From Bradyrhizobium sp. AZCC 2176 (GTDB lineage Bacteria; Pseudomonadota; Alphaproteobacteria; Rhizobiales; Xanthobacteraceae): a stretch of 64,000 bases of DNA. The notes beneath the pieces are model-generated. The model had not been told where the DNA came from. It did not search any database and was given only the letters and a program-made list of their open reading frames with translations. The translations under genes were made by a program, and so were the position numbers. Location: the NCBI RefSeq assembly GCF_036924645.1, contig NZ_JAZHRX010000001.1, forward strand, positions 1,116,001 through 1,180,000. Direction: 5' to 3'. Below, piece after piece: positions 45,148 to 54,900 of this stretch; within the stretch, counting starts at the first letter, position 1, and the number at the start of each line of letters is the position of its first letter.

Positions 45148-45879
45148 ATGGCGCGGGTCCTGATCGGTACCTCCGGCTGGCACTACGATTCCTGGCGCGG
45201 GCCATTTTTCCCCAAGGGCCTGCGCCACAAGGAGGAGTTGCCGTATTACAGCCGCCAGTTTTCGACGACCGAACTCAACGGCGTGTTTTACCGAACGCCC
45301 ACGCCGGAAGCGGTGACGAGCTGGCGAAACCAGACCCGGCGCGATTTCATCTTTGCCTGGAAGGCATCCAAATTCATCACCCATTGGAAACGGCTTTCGC
45401 ACAATTCGGTCAACAGCCTCGAACTGCTGGAAGACCGCCTGTCGCTGCTCGGCACCAAAGCGGGACCGATCCTGTTTCAGCTACCGCCTTCCTTCCAGGT
45501 TGATGCCGACCGGCTCGTGTCCTTCTTCGAGCTGCTGCCGAAGAAGCGCCGCTACAGCTTCGAATTCCGCCATCCAAGCTGGTACACACCGCAGATATTC
45601 CGTCTGCTCCGGGCGCAAAACATCTCGCTATGCATATCCGATCATCATGATGCGCCCGCCCCCTGGAAGCGCACCGCCGACTTTGTCTACGTGCGCGGAC
45701 ACGGACCGACCGGCCGCTACAAAGGTCATTACAGTCCGCAGACTCTGTCGGAATGGGCACGCCATATCAGGTCCTGGAAGCGGCAAGGCTGCGACGTGTT
45801 CGTCTATTTCGACAACGACCAGAAAAGCGCAGCACCTGCCGACGCCAGAGCCTTGCGTGAGCTGATGGGTCAGGCTTGA
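45148..45879 (+). CDS. DUF72-domain protein
   Basis: A 243-residue protein of the DUF72 TIM-barrel-like family (GTSGWHYDSWRGPFF start, ELNGVFYRTP, YVRGHG near the C-terminus). The family's biochemical function is not established, though it is conserved across bacteria and archaea. The ATG at 45148 has GAGG upstream. It is flanked on both sides by palindromic repeats. Confidence 0.84.
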   Translation: MARVLIGTSGWHYDSWRGPFFPKGLRHKEELPYYSRQFSTTELNGVFYRTPTPEAVTSWRNQTRRDFIFAWKASKFITHWKRLSHNSVNSLELLEDRLSLLGTKAGPILFQLPPSFQVDADRLVSFFELLPKKRRYSFEFRHPSWYTPQIFRLLRAQNISLCISDHHDAPAPWKRTADFVYVRGHGPTGRYKGHYSPQTLSEWARHIRSWKRQGCDVFVYFDNDQKSAAPADARALRELMGQA

Positions 45880-45900
45880 TATGAAGCAGAGGCAGCACTC

Positions 45901-45993
45901 GTAGGGTGGGCAAAGGAGCGTAGCGACGTGCCCACCATCTATCATCGAGCGCGCGGTTTGATGGTGGGCACGCTGTCGCTTTGCCCACCCTGC
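45901..45993. repeat. Palindromic intergenic repeat (CCCACC type)
   Basis: GTAGGGTGGGCAAAGGAGCG (45901-45920) extending to GTGCCCACCATC pairs with GATGGTGGGCACG then GCTTTGCCCACCCTGCG (to 45993). The two arms of about 33-39 bases are nearly complementary. Confidence 0.72.
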
Positions 45994-46557
45994 GGACTGC
46001 GGACTGATTTGCTTCGCGCGCAAGCGCAATCTTGATGCACAACCGCGACAAACTGGCATGACGGGCAAATCAGTCAAAACCTGTCCAGCCCTCTTGGCAA
46101 AAATATTCTGCTTTCGTTCTCACCCAAATCAGCGACATAACTCCGCCCGTCTCACGGCAGATGAGGGGCGTTGGCCATCGTCACGAACGTGCGGTGAGAT
46201 GCGATGGACGCTGATGGCGCGCTAGACGTACGCGCCGGACGCGTACGGCGAAGTCGTGTGGTCTGGACGCCGCGGTGCTGGCGTTAAGTTGCGCGGAAGT
46301 TCTGCGTAACGATGGTGGCAAAAGAGCCGTTCACCAGGGAGAGCACGAAGTAAGCCGTAAAGCCATTGCGCAGGGAAGGCCGGAATGCTCCCGCTGCCCT
46401 GTATGCTCGTGTGCAGTTTTGTTTGCGCAAATCGCACGCGAGACCGCGGGTGCAGCAAGCACCCGGTCTTCCCTGCGCCCTCTATTTCGAAGAGGGCCAA
46501 ACGAAGATCAAACCTCGGGCGAATTGCGCCGCGAGAACGCGAAAGTATGTCTGCCAC
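45994..46557. other. Non-coding, composite repeat-like sequence
   Basis: Between 45994 and 46557 no credible gene was found. Minus-strand reading frames here resemble a class of spurious peptide fragments widely predicted in Bradyrhizobium (for example around 46222-46557, with LTPAPRRPDHTTSPYA), which I regard as repeat-derived rather than protein-coding. Together with palindromes on both sides it forms a repeat island of about 740 bp. Confidence 0.5.
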
Positions 46558-46637
46558 AGGATGGGTAGAGCGAAGCGAAACCCATCGTCGCTCGTCACAC
46601 GCAGCATTGATGGGTATCGCTTCGCTCCACCCATCCT
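46558..46637. repeat. Palindromic intergenic repeat (ATGGGT type)
   Basis: AGGATGGGTAGAGCGAAGCG (46558-46577) continuing to AAACCCATC pairs with GATGGGTATCGCTTCGCTCC and then ACCCATCCT (46609-46637). It lies 26 bp before the end of the GT39 gene. Confidence 0.72.
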
Positions 46638-46662
46638 ACAGCGGATCACGCGAGCGAAAATG

Positions 46663-48267
46663 CTACGAAACTACTGCATCGAAGCGCAGTACCCCCGCCA
46701 GCACGCGCCAGCGGAACAGCGGCGAGTCCGGTGGCGGGGACAACTCGGGCGTCCAGCCGGTCAATTTTTCCAGCGCGTAGGTATCCATCACCATGCCGCG
46801 CCAGACGCGTTCGACCCGCTCCAGCGGCTGGCGCTTTGCTGGCGTGAGATCCCACAGCGGCAGGCGATTGTCCGGTTCGCGCGCGACGTAGAGGCCGGGA
46901 TGATCCTTGATGCGGTTCATGCCGGGATCGCCAAATCCCTGGAATCTGCCGCGCTCGTTGATCTGGACGACGGGCACCTCGCCGTTGAAATGCCAGCGCA
47001 GCATCGCGTAGGTGCGATAATCCGACGTCGCGATCCAGCTCGCGCCGGTCGTTCGCAACTGCTCGCGCGCGCGCGCCGCGACCTGTTCGTAGCCAGCCTC
47101 GCCGCCGACCGGATCGGTCCGGCCAATCAGATTCCAGGGCGCTACGACGTAATAGAAGAACACGCCGACCACGAAGGCGATGCCGGAGATCACGGCAACC
47201 CTCGCCCACCGGAACGTCGACTTCACGATCCATTCCGGAAAACCTTCGCGCGGCAGCATGACGAGATTGATGGCGGTCGCGGCAAAGCCGGCGGGCCACA
47301 GGAACATCGGCCAGGTGTCGCCGACACGGAGCGTCAGCGATTTCCAAAGGAAATACAGGAACGGCACCAGCACGGCGGTCGACAGCAGGATCGCGACCGG
47401 TTCGCGGGTGCGATAACCGCGCCACGCGGTCAGCGTCACGCCGGAGAGTACCACCGGCAGCAGCACGAAGCCGACGAGGCCGAATTGAAGCCCAATGAAT
47501 TCGCCGACCGTGCGGAACGATACGTGATGCGTCGCGACCGCGCGCACGAACTGGAAGCGGAACGACGCCCAGTCATGCTCGGCATTCCAGATCAGCACCG
47601 GCAGAAACACGATCACCGCAATCAGCGCCGCCAGCCACGGATACGGGCTGAACAGCCACCGCCGCCGCCAATCCGGCACCAGCGCGAACGCCGCGACCGC
47701 CGGCAGCAGCATGATCGCAGTGAATTTCGACAGCAGCGCCAGCCCGGCGAACAGACCCGCCGCCAGCCACCAGCGCGGATTGCCGCTCTCGTGCAGCCGC
47801 ACCAGCGACCACAGCATCGCGACCGCACAGGGGATCATCGCGGTGTCGGGCGCGACCTTTGCCATCAACAGCCCGTAATACAGCGCCGCTTCCGGCAACA
47901 GCATCGCGAGGATGACAGCGCGCACATCATGGGTCACGCGCCGGACGATGTCGGCCAGCAAGAGTTGCGTGACCAGCATCGCGACGATGCCGCCGAACCG
48001 CGCGCCGAGGGTGGTGTCGCCAAAGATCGCGGTGCCGAAGCGGATCAGCCAGGCGATGCCCGGCGGATGATCGAGAAAGGCGAGCGCGCTCTCCTTCGAC
48101 CAGGTCCAGTAATAGGCCTCGTCGGTACGCAGATCGAGCACGCCGGCATAGACCAGCCGCATTGCCGTCAACGCAGCGATCAGCAAGACAACAGCAAGCC
48201 AGGGCGCTGCAAACCATGGCAGCGCGGCGGGACTGGTTTTGCGCTTATGGGGCTGGGCAATCGTCAC
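46663..48267 (-). CDS. GT39-family (ArnT/PMT-like) membrane glycosyltransferase
   Basis: A 534-residue integral membrane protein with about 10-12 hydrophobic segments and the family's DE motif near the N-terminus (DLRTDEAYYWTW). It probably transfers a sugar from a lipid-linked donor to lipid A, lipids or proteins at the periplasmic face. The start codon is GTG at 48267 with a strong GAGGAG site 9 bases upstream. No operon partner is adjacent. The acceptor is unknown. Confidence 0.84.
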   Translation of the reverse strand: MTIAQPHKRKTSPAALPWFAAPWLAVVLLIAALTAMRLVYAGVLDLRTDEAYYWTWSKESALAFLDHPPGIAWLIRFGTAIFGDTTLGARFGGIVAMLVTQLLLADIVRRVTHDVRAVILAMLLPEAALYYGLLMAKVAPDTAMIPCAVAMLWSLVRLHESGNPRWWLAAGLFAGLALLSKFTAIMLLPAVAAFALVPDWRRRWLFSPYPWLAALIAVIVFLPVLIWNAEHDWASFRFQFVRAVATHHVSFRTVGEFIGLQFGLVGFVLLPVVLSGVTLTAWRGYRTREPVAILLSTAVLVPFLYFLWKSLTLRVGDTWPMFLWPAGFAATAINLVMLPREGFPEWIVKSTFRWARVAVISGIAFVVGVFFYYVVAPWNLIGRTDPVGGEAGYEQVAARAREQLRTTGASWIATSDYRTYAMLRWHFNGEVPVVQINERGRFQGFGDPGMNRIKDHPGLYVAREPDNRLPLWDLTPAKRQPLERVERVWRGMVMDTYALEKLTGWTPELSPPPDSPLFRWRVLAGVLRFDAVVS

Positions 48268-48373
48268 GGCGCTTTCTCCTCGACAGCGCCGGTAGTGTCA
48301 ACGTGCCGCGGGAAAAAACTGCCCTACGATCACCGGCGATCCTCTGGCAGCAGGCGGTGGACCTTCGCGCCGC

Positions 48374-48480
48374 CGTCATTCCGGGGCTCGCGAAGCGAGA
48401 GCCCGGAATCCATCGTGACACCGGTGACGCCGCCAAATGGATTCCGGGCCTGCGCCCAGGGGGCGCATCCCGGAGTGACG
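48374..48480. repeat. Palindromic intergenic repeat with three internal hairpins (second copy)
   Basis: Outer arms CGTCATTCCGGGG (48374-48386) and CCCGGAGTGACG (48469-48480) pair. Inner hairpins: CTCGC/GCGAG (48387-48399), a stem ATTCCGGGC-type (48401-48413 with 48437-48449), and GCGCCC/GGGCGC (48452-48466). Same layout as 38071-38153 with diverged inner arms. Confidence 0.78.
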
Positions 48481-48561
48481 GTACGGTGAGGCCGGGATGA
48501 CTAGAGTATTCACCGTTGGAATTAGGCATTAGTATCACCCCATATTGACCCTGTGGATCGC

Positions 48562-50292
48562 ATGGCCACCTCATCCCGAGAACTGATCACAACCTTCGTT
48601 CGCGGCATCAGCCTCCGGCAGGTCCGCCTTGTCAGCGGCGTGATTCTGTTCACCTATCTGGTCAGCCATTTCCTCAACCATGCGCTGGGCAACATCTCGC
48701 TGGAGGCGCTGGCGAGTGGGGTCTACCTCCACACCGCGTTCTGGCAATTCCTCCCGGTCACGATCCTGTTCTACACCGCGTGCCTGGTGCATACCGCGCT
48801 CGGCATCTGGGCGCTCTACGAACGCCGGCAATTCCGCTGGAAGGCGATCGAGCCGCTGCAGCTCGCACTCGGCCTCAGCGTGCCGATGCTGATCATCGCC
48901 CATATCATCGGCGTCCGGCTCGGCCAGACGCTGTACGGACATGAAAAGCTCTATCCGCAGGTGCTGTTCCTGTACTGGATCTGGGCGCCATACCGGATCC
49001 CGCTGATGCTCGCGGTCATGACCATCGCGTGGGTCCATGGCTGCATCGGGCTGTATCTCTGGCTGCGGATGCGCTCGTTCTACAAACGCGCCGCGCCGTT
49101 CCTGCTCGCCGCGGCGGTGCTGGTTCCGACGCTCTCCATGCTGGGTTTCTATCAGAGCGGGCGCATGGTGATCGATAATGACAGCGCGGAATGGCGCGCG
49201 GAGACCCAGTCGGTGCGCCAGATCGGCACCCGCACCGAGGCGCAGGCGCTCGATCGCATCACCGACTATTTCCTGTTCGGCTATTTCGGCCTGATCGGGG
49301 TCGCATTGCTGGCCCGCGGCGCCCGCGCCATCAACGAGCGCCGCCGCGGCATGATCAATCTCTCCTACGGCAACGGCCGCACGGTGCGCGTTCCCAGGGG
49401 CCTCAGCGTGCTCGAGGCGAGCCTGCGCAACAACGTTCCCCACGCCAGCGTCTGCGGCGGCCGGGCGCGCTGCTCGACCTGCCGTATCCGCATCATCGGC
49501 GATTGCGGCGACCTGCCCGAGCCCTCGCAGCGCGAGGCCTTCGTGCTCGGCCGGGTCGGCACGTCGGATCCGTCCATCCGCCTTGCGTGTCAGTTGCGGC
49601 CGGCGACCGATCTGTCGTTCTTCCAGCTCTTCCTGCCGCACACGGCCGCCGACGGCCACGGCTCGAACCCGACGCGAATCGGACAGGAGCGCTACCTCGT
49701 CAACATGTTCGTCGACATGCGCGGCTCGACGCAGCTTGCCGAAAAGCGGCTGCCGTTCGACACCGTATTCATCGTCAATCGCTTCCTCGGCGCGGTGTCG
49801 CAGGCGGTGCTGGCGAGCGGCGGCATGCCGAACCAGTTCGTCGGCGACGGCATGCTGGCGCTGTTCGGGCTTTCGACCTCCAGGCAGGAGGCCTGCCGCC
49901 AGGCGCTGCGCGCGGCGGCGATGATCGCCGCCAATGTCGACGAGTTGAATAAATTTCTCGAGCATGATCTGCGCGAGCCGATCCGCTTCGGCATCGGCAT
50001 CAATGGCGGCGAAGTGATCGTCGGCGACATCGGCTATCGCGACCACATGGTGTTCACCGCGCTCGGCGACGCCGTCAATGTCGCGGCACGGCTGCAGGAC
50101 ATGACCAAGAGCCTTGCATGCGAGGTCGTCGTGTCGGATGAAGTTCGCGCAACCGCCGGCCTCGCCGCCGATGCATTGCCGCAGCATGATGTCGAGATTC
50201 GCGGACGCAATGAACCGTTGATCGTGCGCGCGGTTGCGGATGCGCGAACGTTGCCGGCGCTGGTTAACGAAGAGCAAAGCGCCGCGGCCTGA
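48562..50292 (+). CDS. cyaC: CyaC-like redox-regulated adenylate cyclase (haem membrane anchor, [2Fe-2S], class III cyclase)
   Basis: A 576-residue protein with three parts. Residues 1-260 hold six hydrophobic helices resembling the anchor of succinate-quinone oxidoreductases, with histidines in or near helices (His36, His40, His77, His114, His159). Residues about 290-350 form a ferredoxin domain with Cys298-x5-Cys304-x2-Cys307 and a fourth at Cys343. The C-terminal 180 residues are a class III cyclase with the metal Asp positions in FVDMRGST and VGDGMLAL. This matches CyaC of Sinorhizobium meliloti, a quinone-responsive dihaem-b cyclase. Start ATG 48562; a GTG at 48553 is also possible. No ribosome site is obvious. 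The redox function is inferred by homology. Confidence 0.88.
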   Translation: MATSSRELITTFVRGISLRQVRLVSGVILFTYLVSHFLNHALGNISLEALASGVYLHTAFWQFLPVTILFYTACLVHTALGIWALYERRQFRWKAIEPLQLALGLSVPMLIIAHIIGVRLGQTLYGHEKLYPQVLFLYWIWAPYRIPLMLAVMTIAWVHGCIGLYLWLRMRSFYKRAAPFLLAAAVLVPTLSMLGFYQSGRMVIDNDSAEWRAETQSVRQIGTRTEAQALDRITDYFLFGYFGLIGVALLARGARAINERRRGMINLSYGNGRTVRVPRGLSVLEASLRNNVPHASVCGGRARCSTCRIRIIGDCGDLPEPSQREAFVLGRVGTSDPSIRLACQLRPATDLSFFQLFLPHTAADGHGSNPTRIGQERYLVNMFVDMRGSTQLAEKRLPFDTVFIVNRFLGAVSQAVLASGGMPNQFVGDGMLALFGLSTSRQEACRQALRAAAMIAANVDELNKFLEHDLREPIRFGIGINGGEVIVGDIGYRDHMVFTALGDAVNVAARLQDMTKSLACEVVVSDEVRATAGLAADALPQHDVEIRGRNEPLIVRAVADARTLPALVNEEQSAAA

Positions 50293-50424
50293 AACCACTG
50301 CGGTGATAGCGTTTGGAGCCTGAGGATCGGCTTCGGCGGTGGCGGCTATGACGGCTGCTACGTGACCCGCCGCGTGCTGACGCCGTATGGCTTCCGCTGG
50401 CGGACCGTGAACGTCTGCTACTGA
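50293..50424 (+). pseudogene. C-terminal remnant of a small exported cysteine protein
   Basis: Directly after the cyaC stop and in the same frame, an open stretch without any start codon encodes GYDGCYVTRRVLTPYGFRW and then RTVNVCY before a TGA at 50422-50424. This is the typical C-terminus of small secreted GGCYV...VNVCY-type proteins found in Bradyrhizobium. The N-terminal signal part is missing, so it looks like a truncated pseudogene. Confidence 0.55.
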
Positions 50425-50718
50425 TCGCAGTCGCAGACGTCCGTTCGGTAGCCCCAGTCGCTCGCGCGGCCGGGGTTTCCGCCTCCGATTGTGCCATGCC
50501 GGAGGCTGCCGCCAGCTCCGCCCGGCCGTGCCAAATGAACACGAAACCGGCAAAACGGCGGAAATCGGCGGCGAATCGGCGCTTTTCTGCCAAAATGGCC
50601 ATTCCGTTTGCGCTACCCAGCCCGCCCCAACCCGCGTATCCTGATGCCTCGGGCATGCCGGTTAGTGCGGGGACCGGCGGCTCGTTTTCGTTTTTTTGAT
50701 TCCGCGGAGACGACGTGA
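50425..50718. other. Leader region of the cold-shock gene
   Basis: 294 bp without a gene. Near its 3' end a small hairpin ATGCC-tcg-GGCAT (50644-50658) and a second one CCGGT/ACCGG (50659-50676) are followed by T-rich sequence (50683-50697), which could be an attenuator or terminator-like structure in the 5' leader, as expected of a cold-shock messenger. CGGAGA lies 9 bases before the ATG. Confidence 0.4.
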
Positions 50719-50919
50719 ATGGCTAAAGGTACGGTGAAGTGGTTCAATCCAACCAAGGGTTACGGATTCATCCAACCCTCGAGCGGCGGCAAGGACGTGT
50801 TCGTTCATATTTCGGCAGTTGAGAAAGCTGGTCTTTCGACACTCAATGAAGGGCAGACCGTCGAATACGAAGAGATCGCCAACCGGGGCAAGACTTCGGC
50901 CGAGAACCTCAAGGTTTAG
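50719..50919 (+). CDS. Cold-shock protein (CspA family)
   Basis: A 66-residue single cold-shock domain that binds single-stranded nucleic acid. Both RNA-binding motifs are intact: KGYGFIQP and VFVHIS. The length and the start [16 protein letters not shown] are typical. A GGAG site lies 10 bases upstream of the ATG. Confidence 0.96.
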   Translation: MAKGTVKWFNPTKGYGFIQPSSGGKDVFVHISAVEKAGLSTLNEGQTVEYEEIANRGKTSAENLKV

Positions 50920-51065
50920 CGCGAACGCGCGATCGGCAACGGCGCGCTCTCGGACTTAACATCCGGGAGTGGGGCTAAAAAAATTTTCAACAACTGTGAG
51001 CGTTCGGCGGAGCGGGCACCGCTTCTGCACGTGCGATGGTTAAATCGTACGCGAGAACCGGCCGC

Positions 51066-51689
51066 TCAATCTTCCGTAACCCATTTCTGGACCGTCATCA
51101 CGTCGGGTGGCTGCAGATAGCCGCGCGGCCAGAGATCGACGACCCACTCGACCTTGGTGGCGCGATCGACCAGCACCGCGGTGTTGTGCGGCGTCTGCAG
51201 CACCAGCGTATTGCCGCGATACTTCGGATCGCCGATCGCGTGATGCTTCAAGAGGCCCCACTCCTGCAGCACCAGCAACAGGCTGGTCGTGTTACGCGTC
51301 GTGTCCCAGCAATCGTAATTGTGCTTGTCGTCGAAGTAGCGGAAATCCGCCTTCGCCACGCGCATGTTGGTGCCGAGGATCGGTCCCATACGCCGGTCGA
51401 ACCACACCACCGCCTTCTGCACCGCGGCGCGTTCGGCCGCGGCCGAGGCGCGGCCTGCCGCCATGATCTGCGTCAGCGCGCTGCGGTCGCCGGCCGTGAA
51501 GTCGAGGATCTCGCGGCGCCGGCAGACGAAGCCATAGCAGACGGTCATGGATTTGGCCGACGGCGGATAGATCGAAACCGAACTGTAGAGGTTGGCGACC
51601 TCGGCACTCATCTCGATGGCCGTTGCCGGGCCAACGTAGCACAGCGAAGTGAGCATGAGGCCGATGACAGCCGCGCATCCCGCTCGCAT
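51066..51689 (-). CDS. Exported transglutaminase-like cysteine protein (putative)
   Basis: A 207-residue protein with a signal peptide (residues 1-24). The C-terminal half shows Cys127 in NYDCWDTTRNT, His168 in TPHNTAVLVD and Asp185 in WVVDLW, with 40 and 16 residues between them, the spacing and context of a papain/transglutaminase-like Cys-His-Asp triad. The start at ATG 51689 is supported by GGGAAGG. It may be a peptidase, amidase or transglutaminase acting in the periplasm. It is divergent from putA with a gap of about 295 bp that holds both promoters. Family assignment is tentative. Confidence 0.58.
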   Translation of the reverse strand: MRAGCAAVIGLMLTSLCYVGPATAIEMSAEVANLYSSVSIYPPSAKSMTVCYGFVCRRREILDFTAGDRSALTQIMAAGRASAAAERAAVQKAVVWFDRRMGPILGTNMRVAKADFRYFDDKHNYDCWDTTRNTTSLLLVLQEWGLLKHHAIGDPKYRGNTLVLQTPHNTAVLVDRATKVEWVVDLWPRGYLQPPDVMTVQKWVTED

Positions 51690-51984
51690 CTGCCTTCCCA
51701 ACTTCAGCCGGCCGCCGTCTCTCATAAGCTGCAATTCCCACGCGACGAGCCTGACGATTAGCGCGGCTCCCTGACGCTGCCAACCGGCAAGCCCGCAATC
51801 TGTGGATTGCGCCGCGGAAATTCCGCCTGCTGTGTTTTCCGTGCGCCAGTTGGTACCGCTCGCACACCATTCCGTCCTTGGTCGGGCCTTGGCGATCCGG
51901 CCATCTCCCTGGAAAATTGGGAGAATTTGCGCCCTGTTCTGTCGAACCCGGCCCCGCTAAGCTGGCTGAAGCCAAGAGAATCCT

Positions 51985-54900
51985 ATGCTGATTCCCAAGT
52001 CGCCCCTTCCGCCCTTCAGCGCGCCCTATGCGCCCGACGATCGTGCCATGGCCAATCGCCTATTCCGGGCCGCGCCGCTTGAGCCGACGCAGGAGGCGCG
52101 CATCGATCGCATGGCGACGTGGCTGATCGAGGCCATCAGAGCCAATGACGATCCGCTCGGCGGCGTCGAGGACATGCTCCGCGAGTTCGCACTATCGACC
52201 AAGGAAGGCCTGGCGCTGATGGTGCTGGCGGAAGCGCTGCTGCGCGTGCCGGATGCCCGCACTGCCGACCAGTTCATCGAGGACAAGCTCGCCCAGGGCG
52301 ACTTCATCCATCACGAAACCAGATCGAGCGCGTTCCTGGTGAATGCGTCGGCCTGGGCGCTCGGCATGTCGGCCCGCGTGATCCAGCCCGGCGAGACGCC
52401 GCAGGGGACCATCGGACGGTTGACCAAGCGGCTGGGCGCACCTGCCGTGCGGGCGGCGACCCGGCAGGCGATGCGGCTGATGGGCAACCATTTCGTGCTC
52501 GGCGAGACCATCGAAGCCGCGCTGTCGCGGGCGCAGCCGCATTCCTCGCGCCATCAACGCTACTCCTTCGACATGCTCGGCGAAGGTGCCCGCACCGCCG
52601 ACGACGCCGTGCGTTATTTCAAATCCTATTCAAGCGCCATCGAGGCGATCGGACGCACGGCCGATGACCGCCCCCTGCCCGACCGGCCCGGTATCTCGGT
52701 CAAGCTCTCGGCATTGCATCCGCGCTTCGAGGCGGTGAGCCGAGCACGGGTGATGCGCGAACTGGTGCCACGGCTGATCGATCTCGCCCGGCAAGCCAAA
52801 TCCTACAACCTCAATTTCACTGTCGATGCCGAGGAAGCCGACCGGCTGGAATTGTCGCTCGACGTGATAGCCGCAGCGGTCGGCGATTCATCGCTTGCAG
52901 GCTGGGACGGCTTTGGCCTGGCGATCCAGGCCTACCAGAAGCGCGCTTCCGATGTGATCGATTACGTCGATGGTCTCGCGCGCAGCCTCGACCGCAAAAT
53001 AATGGTGCGGCTGGTGAAGGGCGCCTATTGGGACACCGAGATCAAGCGCGCGCAGGAACGCGGGCTCGACGGTTATCCCGTGTTCACCCGCAAGGCGATG
53101 ACTGATCTGAACTACCTCGCCTGCGCAAAACAATTGCTGGCGCTGCGGCCACGGATCTTTCCGCAATTCGCCACCCACAACGCGCTGACGGTCGCGACCA
53201 TCCTCGAACTGGCAACGGATCAAAGCGGATTCGAATTCCAGCGCCTGCACGGCATGGGCGAGGCGCTCTACGCAAAACTTGGCGAAGACCGTCCCGACAT
53301 AGCCCATCGCACCTACGCGCCGGTCGGCAGCCACCGCGATCTGCTGGCCTATCTGGTGCGGCGATTGTTGGAGAATGGCGCCAATTCATCCTTTGTCGCG
53401 CTCGCCGCCGACGAAGCGGTGCCGGTGTCGCAATTGCTGCGACGTCCGGCCGACATTATCGGCAGCGCCGAAAACGCTGCGCATCCGAACATTGCGCTGC
53501 CGCGCGATCTCTATGGACCCAACCGGAAAAATTCCCGCGGGATCGAATTCGGCGAACGCGCAGCGCTGGAGCAACTCGTGTCGGCCGTCGCCGCCGCACC
53601 ATTGCCCGCGGCGGGGAGCATCGCCGAGACAACTGCGAGCGAAGCCAATGCAGTGATCGTGGCTGCGCGCGACGGCTTCCAGCATTGGGGCAGGACGTCT
53701 GCCGAGGTGCGCGCGGCCATATTAGAGAAGGCCGCCGATCTGCTGGAACGGCGCGCGGCGCATTTCATCGCGCTGCTGCAACGCGAAGGCGGCAAGACAT
53801 TGGATGACGCGGTTTCCGAAGTCCGCGAAGCCGCGGATTTCTGCCGTTACTATGCTGCGCAAGGACGCGAATTGTTCGGCGAAGGCAAGGCGATGCCGGG
53901 ACCGACGGGCGAGAGCAACATGCTCCGCCTGCGCGGCCGCGGCGTCTTCGTCGCGATCTCGCCGTGGAATTTTCCGCTGGCGATCTTTCTGGGCCAGGTC
54001 ACGGCGGCCTTGATGGCGGGCAATACGGTCGTTGCGAAGCCGGCCGAGCAGACGCCGCTGATTGCGGCTGAAGCCACCCGCCTGCTGCATGAAGCCGGCG
54101 TGCCGGCGTCAGCGCTGCATCTGGTGGCAGGCGACGGCCGGATCGGCGGCGTGCTGGTGGCGCATCCCGATATCGCCGGCGTCGTCTTCACCGGCTCGAC
54201 CGAAGTCGCCCGCACGATCAACCGCGCGCTCGCCGCCAAGGATGGACCGATCGTGCCGCTGATCGCCGAGACCGGCGGCATCAATGCCATGATCGTCGAT
54301 GCTACCGCGCTGCCCGAACAGGTCGCCGACGACGTCGTGACCTCGGCTTTCCGCTCCGCGGGCCAGCGCTGCTCGGCGCTGCGATTGCTGTTCCTGCAGG
54401 ACGACGTAGCCGACCGCATGATCGAGATGATTGCAGGCACAGCGCGCGAACTTGTCATCGGCGATCCCTCCGATCCCGCCACCCATATCGGCCCGGTAAT
54501 CGACGCCGAGGCCAAGCAGCGGCTCGACGCGCATATCGAACGGATGAAGAAAGAGGCCCGGGTGCACTTTGCGGGTAGCGCACCACAAGGCAATTATGTC
54601 GCGCCGCATATTTTCGAATTGTCCGATGCCGTCCTTCTCACGGAAGAAGTATTCGGCCCGGTGCTGCATGTGGTGCGCTACCGCGCTGAGCGGTTCGACG
54701 AGGTGCTGCAGGCGGTCGAACGTTCCGGCTACGGACTGACGCTCGGCATTCATTCCAGGATCGACGATACGGTGGAGGACGCGATCGAGCGGCTCCAGGT
54801 CGGCAACATCTATGTCAACCGCAACATGATCGGCGCGGTCGTTGGCGTGCAGCCGTTCGGCGGCCATGGGCTATCCGGCACCGGGCCCAAGGCCGGTGGG

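Noticed and set aside
46222..46557. 111-residue minus-strand open frame in the repeat island
   Set aside because: The peptide resembles a class of repeat-derived spurious predictions in Bradyrhizobium rather than a protein; kept as non-coding.
48571..50553. 660-residue open frame opposite the CyaC-like cyclase
   Set aside because: Composition is Arg/His/Gln-rich and no ribosome site or motif is present; it is the reverse strand of a real gene.
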